A stretch of 7,202 nt of DNA from Actinomycetota bacterium. GTDB lineage: Bacteria; Actinomycetota; Acidimicrobiia; IMCC26256; PALSA-610. Below the pieces are notes generated by a model that worked only from the letters and a program-made list of their open reading frames with translations, was not told where the DNA came from and ran no database searches. Position numbers and translations under genes: made by a program. The DNA lies in the NCBI GenBank assembly GCA_030839105.1, contig JAUZEI010000126.1, positions 1 through 7,202 of the forward strand, in the 5' to 3' direction. Positions 5,510-7,202 of this stretch are shown in pieces (the first letter of the stretch is position 1; every line of letters begins with the position of its first letter).

Positions 5510-6733
5510 TCAGATCTTGGAGTCGAGGTCGAGCGGCCCGGGAGCGCTGGTGTCCGCACTGCGCGCGTCGGCCGCTCGCACGCGACTCAGGTAGGTCTGG
5601 GCGCCGTCGATCTCCGTCTTCAAGGCCGTCACCGTCTGCGCCATCGAGTCGAGGGCCTGCACCTTGAACGCGTCGATCGCGTCCATCGATTGGTAGACGT
5701 TCTGGAACGCGGTCTTCAGCGAGTCGAGACTCACCGTGGAGGATGCCGCCTGTTTGTTGATCTCGACGCTCTGGGTCGCGAGTAGCTGCGAAGTCGACTC
5801 GATCAGCGAAGAGGTCGTCGAGTTCAGCGCGTCGATCTGGTCGAGCACGAGCTTTTGGTTCGAGAGGGCCTGGGCGACGATGACCGCGGTGCGGAGTGCC
5901 GAGATCGTCGTCGTCGTGGCGCGATCGACACCTTTGATGAGCTCGATGTTGTTCCGTTTCACGAGGTCGATCGCGAGGTAGCCCTGGATCGAGACCGCGA
6001 GCTGCGTCAGTAAGTCCTGATGTTTCTGGCGGGCGTAGAACAAGACGTCTTCCCGCAACGTCTTGGCCTTGTCGGGATCGGTCGCTTCGATCTCCGCGAT
6101 CTTGGCGACGAGTGCCGCGTCGAGATGCTCGGCGACGTACGCGTATTGGGTCAGCCGCTGCATCGTGTCCCAGAGGTGCAGCTTCTCCTGCTCGAGCCCG
6201 GCATTGTCCTTGCGCAGCTCGTCCTGACCGTCGTAGAGCGCCTTCACGATCGCGTCGAGATGCGACTGCGCCGACTCGTAGCGACGGAAATAGTCACGCA
6301 GCTTGTCGCCGAACGGGATCAGGCCCAGCAGCTTGTGGCCGCCCGTGGCGTGCTTCGGGTCGAGGTCCTCGATCGTGCGGCGGAGGTCCATGAGGGACGA
6401 CGCCACCTTGCCGCCCTCGGTCAGCGGACCGTGCTGCATGGCCCGGACGGGAGAGGCGAGCAACCGGTTCGACGAGTCGGCCGAGGCCTTGATGTCGGCG
6501 TCTCCCATCTGGCGGACGTCGGCCGCCTTCTGCGAGAACGCCGGGCTGTGGACGTCGAGGGAAACGATGCTTTCGACGTAGGCAGCGACCTTCTCGTCGA
6601 GAGCGGGCAATGCCGAGGCGTCGATCTGGACCATGCCGGCCGCCTTGGGCGGCGCGACGGCGGCCACCGGCTCGGGAGCGGTAAGCGTGAGGTCGGCATT
6701 CGGTGCGACCAGGGCCTGATCATCAGCGCTCAT
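5510..6733 (-). CDS. telA: TelA/YaaN family toxic anion resistance protein
   Basis: This is a 407-residue soluble, nearly all-helical protein. The ATG at 6733-6731 is preceded by AGGAGG four bases upstream; an extension to 6814 has no support and would run through the likely promoter. Residues 1-35 are low-complexity Ala/Pro/Thr, and the rest matches the TelA family. Recognisable parts are LIPFGDKLRDYFRRYESAQS (138-157), LEQEKLHLWDTMQRLTQYAY (180-199) and a core around 246-293. That core reads QGYLAIDLVKRNN, then IELIKGVDRATTTTISALRT, and ends ALSNQKLVLDQI. The C-terminal third is long coiled-coil-like helix (295-385). TelA proteins were linked to tellurite resistance and later to envelope stress and antimicrobial tolerance, but their biochemistry is unknown. 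No ter genes (terD/terC) are visible. It heads the operon and is followed by an XpaC-like gene, as in Bacillus. The family assignment is firm; a role in tellurite resistance here is not implied. Confidence 0.92.
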   Translation of the reverse strand: MSADDQALVAPNADLTLTAPEPVAAVAPPKAAGMVQIDASALPALDEKVAAYVESIVSLDVHSPAFSQKAADVRQMGDADIKASADSSNRLLASPVRAMQHGPLTEGGKVASSLMDLRRTIEDLDPKHATGGHKLLGLIPFGDKLRDYFRRYESAQSHLDAIVKALYDGQDELRKDNAGLEQEKLHLWDTMQRLTQYAYVAEHLDAALVAKIAEIEATDPDKAKTLREDVLFYARQKHQDLLTQLAVSIQGYLAIDLVKRNNIELIKGVDRATTTTISALRTAVIVAQALSNQKLVLDQIDALNSTTSSLIESTSQLLATQSVEINKQAASSTVSLDSLKTAFQNVYQSMDAIDAFKVQALDSMAQTVTALKTEIDGAQTYLSRVRAADARSADTSAPGPLDLDSKI

Positions 6734-6737
6734 CAAT

Positions 6738-6743
6738 CCTCCT
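6738..6743 (-). promoter_or_regulatory. Shine-Dalgarno site of telA
   Basis: Minus-strand AGGAGG lies four bases before the ATG at 6733-6731. It is the strongest ribosome-binding site in the window and fixes the telA start, ruling out the 27-residue upstream extension. Confidence 0.85.
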
Positions 6744-6774
6744 CGGCAGGTCCTCGGGATCTCATAGTGCTGGA

Positions 6775-6780
6775 ATCCTA
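6775..6780 (-). promoter_or_regulatory. Possible -10 element for the telA-to-pknG operon
   Basis: Minus-strand TAGGAT fits the actinobacterial TANNNT -10 pattern and lies about 40 bases upstream of the telA start, in the only intergenic gap ahead of the operon. No convincing -35 hexamer occurs at 16-18 bases (the minus-strand sequence there is GC-rich), so this is a weak call based on position and the hexamer alone. Confidence 0.25.
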
Positions 6781-6867
6781 AGAGACACCAGGCCCACCCG
6801 GCGCCCCGGGGCAACGGCGGATTTCTACGCGCTCTCGCGGCAGTGCTCCGACGGCGAGGTCGAAACT

Positions 6868-6880
6868 CTCGGGTGCCGAG
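6868..6880. repeat. Short inverted repeat (5-bp arms, 3-base loop)
   Basis: CTCGG-GTG-CCGAG forms a perfect 5-bp palindrome 41 bases before the regulator's GTG start. It could be an operator half-site or simply chance in GC-rich DNA. There is no T-run, so it is not a terminator. Confidence 0.3.
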
Positions 6881-6909
6881 CGGCGCGAGCCGGCCGGGGC
6901 CGCGAGTGC

Positions 6910-6915
6910 GACAAT
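6910..6915 (+). promoter_or_regulatory. Possible -10 hexamer of a leaderless transcript for the SARP-like gene
   Basis: GACAAT lies exactly six bases before the GTG at 6922, and no purine-rich Shine-Dalgarno sequence precedes that start. In actinobacteria many transcripts begin at the start codon with a TANNNT hexamer about seven bases upstream. This hexamer matches at the A and final T but not the first T, so the call is weak. Confidence 0.25.
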
Positions 6916-6921
6916 GCGCCC

Positions 6922-7202
6922 GTGACCGACGCGCCGCCGCTCCCCATCGCGAGCGTGCGCATCTTGGGCGGAGTGCAGGCGGTCGCGAGCGATGGATCGC
7001 TCATCGATCTCCCGAGCGCGAGCCAGCGCCGTCTGCTCGCGATCCTGGCGTTGCATTCGCCTCGCCGTTTGCGTTCGGAGTGGCTCGCCGATGTGCTGGA
7101 GATCTCTCCCGGTGCGCTGCGTACATCGGTGTCCCGCGTGCGGGCGACGGTCGGCCCGGCCGTGCTCGAGACCGCGAGTACCGGATACGCGCTCGTCGGC
7201 GA
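6922..7202 (+). CDS. SARP/AfsR-like transcriptional regulator, N-terminal DNA-binding domain (runs off right edge)
   Basis: The first 93 codons are present, read from GTG 6922. The ATG at 6914 is not a usable start because it hits TGA after three codons. After a short leader (VTDAPPLPIA), residues 11-93 match the OmpR/PhoB-type winged-helix domain found at the N-terminus of SARP/BTAD regulators. A beta segment VRILGGVQAVASDG comes first, then IDLPSASQRRLLAILALHSP, corresponding to the usual 'Leu-x-x-x-x-Gln-Arg-x-Leu-Leu-Ala-x-Leu-Ala-Leu' helix. The segments SEWLADVL and ISPGALRTSVSRVRATVG form the recognition-helix region, and LETASTGYALVG is the wing. A BTAD domain and perhaps ATPase or sensor domains would follow beyond the edge. 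Such proteins usually activate nearby genes. The divergent placement makes the telA-pknG operon a candidate target, but nothing in the sequence proves this. Confidence 0.85.
   Translation, partial: MTDAPPLPIASVRILGGVQAVASDGSLIDLPSASQRRLLAILALHSPRRLRSEWLADVLEISPGALRTSVSRVRATVGPAVLETASTGYALVG

Larger units (their letters stand above)
6734..6921. other. Divergent intergenic region between the telA operon and the SARP-like regulator
   Basis: This 188-base gap is the only substantial noncoding stretch and must hold the promoters for both directions. It contains the telA Shine-Dalgarno site, a TAGGAT hexamer on the minus strand, a GC-rich block (6791-6811) and a small perfect inverted repeat CTCGG-GTG-CCGAG at 6868-6880. 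I see no tRNA, riboswitch or transposon end in it. Confidence 0.7.

Noticed and set aside
5510..6733. A dedicated tellurite resistance (ter) locus
   Set aside because: TelA is present, but no TerB/C/D/E or tehB-like genes are visible. The neighbours are signalling and ATPase genes, so the family name alone does not justify that function.
6020..6781. Plus-strand open frame of 253 codons opposite telA
   Set aside because: It is antisense to well-conserved TelA segments and has no recognisable domain or ribosome-binding site.
6791..6811. GC-rich palindromic block as a transcription terminator
   Set aside because: It lies between two divergent starts, where no terminator is needed, and lacks a T-run on either strand.
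6734..6814. A 27-residue upstream extension of TelA
   Set aside because: The AGGAGG four bases before the ATG at 6733 fixes the shorter start, and the extension crosses the likely promoter region.
6778..7056. A small minus-strand gene of 92 codons opposite the SARP-like gene
   Set aside because: It is antisense to the recognisable winged-helix domain, its composition is Arg/Ala-rich, and it has no supporting start signals.

Overview
The window looks like chromosomal DNA from a high-GC actinobacterium (Actinomycetota). The evidence is the strong G/C bias at third codon positions, frequent GTG starts, a lipoprotein sensor beside the start of a PknG-type kinase, and a divergent SARP-type regulator. 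I cannot fix the genus. An uncultured or deep-branching actinobacterium is possible, but that is a guess.

Layout. About 93% of the window is one minus-strand gene train, transcribed from right to left. Its order is telA-like (6733-5510), an XpaC-like membrane-anchored protein (5496-4864), a CbxX/CfqX-type AAA+ ATPase (4867-3521), a GlnX-like four-helix membrane sensor (3524-2205), a GlnH-like amino-acid-binding lipoprotein (2208-1249), an uncharacterised helical protein (1252-89), and the first 30 codons of a PknG-type Ser/Thr kinase (92 to the left edge). From the XpaC-like gene onward every junction is a 4-base GTGA or ATGA start/stop overlap, so the genes are almost certainly cotranscribed and translationally coupled. 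To the right, a 188-base intergenic region (6734-6921) separates telA from a divergent plus-strand gene. That gene (6922 to the right edge) encodes the DNA-binding domain of a SARP/AfsR-like regulator.

How the genes may work together. In mycobacteria, periplasmic GlnH binds acidic amino acids, GlnX carries the signal across the membrane, and the soluble kinase PknG adjusts central nitrogen/carbon metabolism by phosphorylating a small FHA protein (GarA/OdhI). Three of those components are recognisable here in the same order. This locus adds an extra helical protein between GlnH and PknG, and a TelA + XpaC-like + AAA+ ATPase block at the head of the operon. TelA/XpaC proteins are otherwise known from poorly understood toxic-anion and envelope-stress loci. 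The inference worth testing is that the amino-acid-sensing kinase pathway is physically or functionally coupled to a membrane-associated AAA+/TelA machine. No transporter permease or ATP-binding cassette gene is present, which fits a sensing role for GlnH rather than uptake. I see no RNA genes, mobile elements, CRISPR arrays or large repeats.
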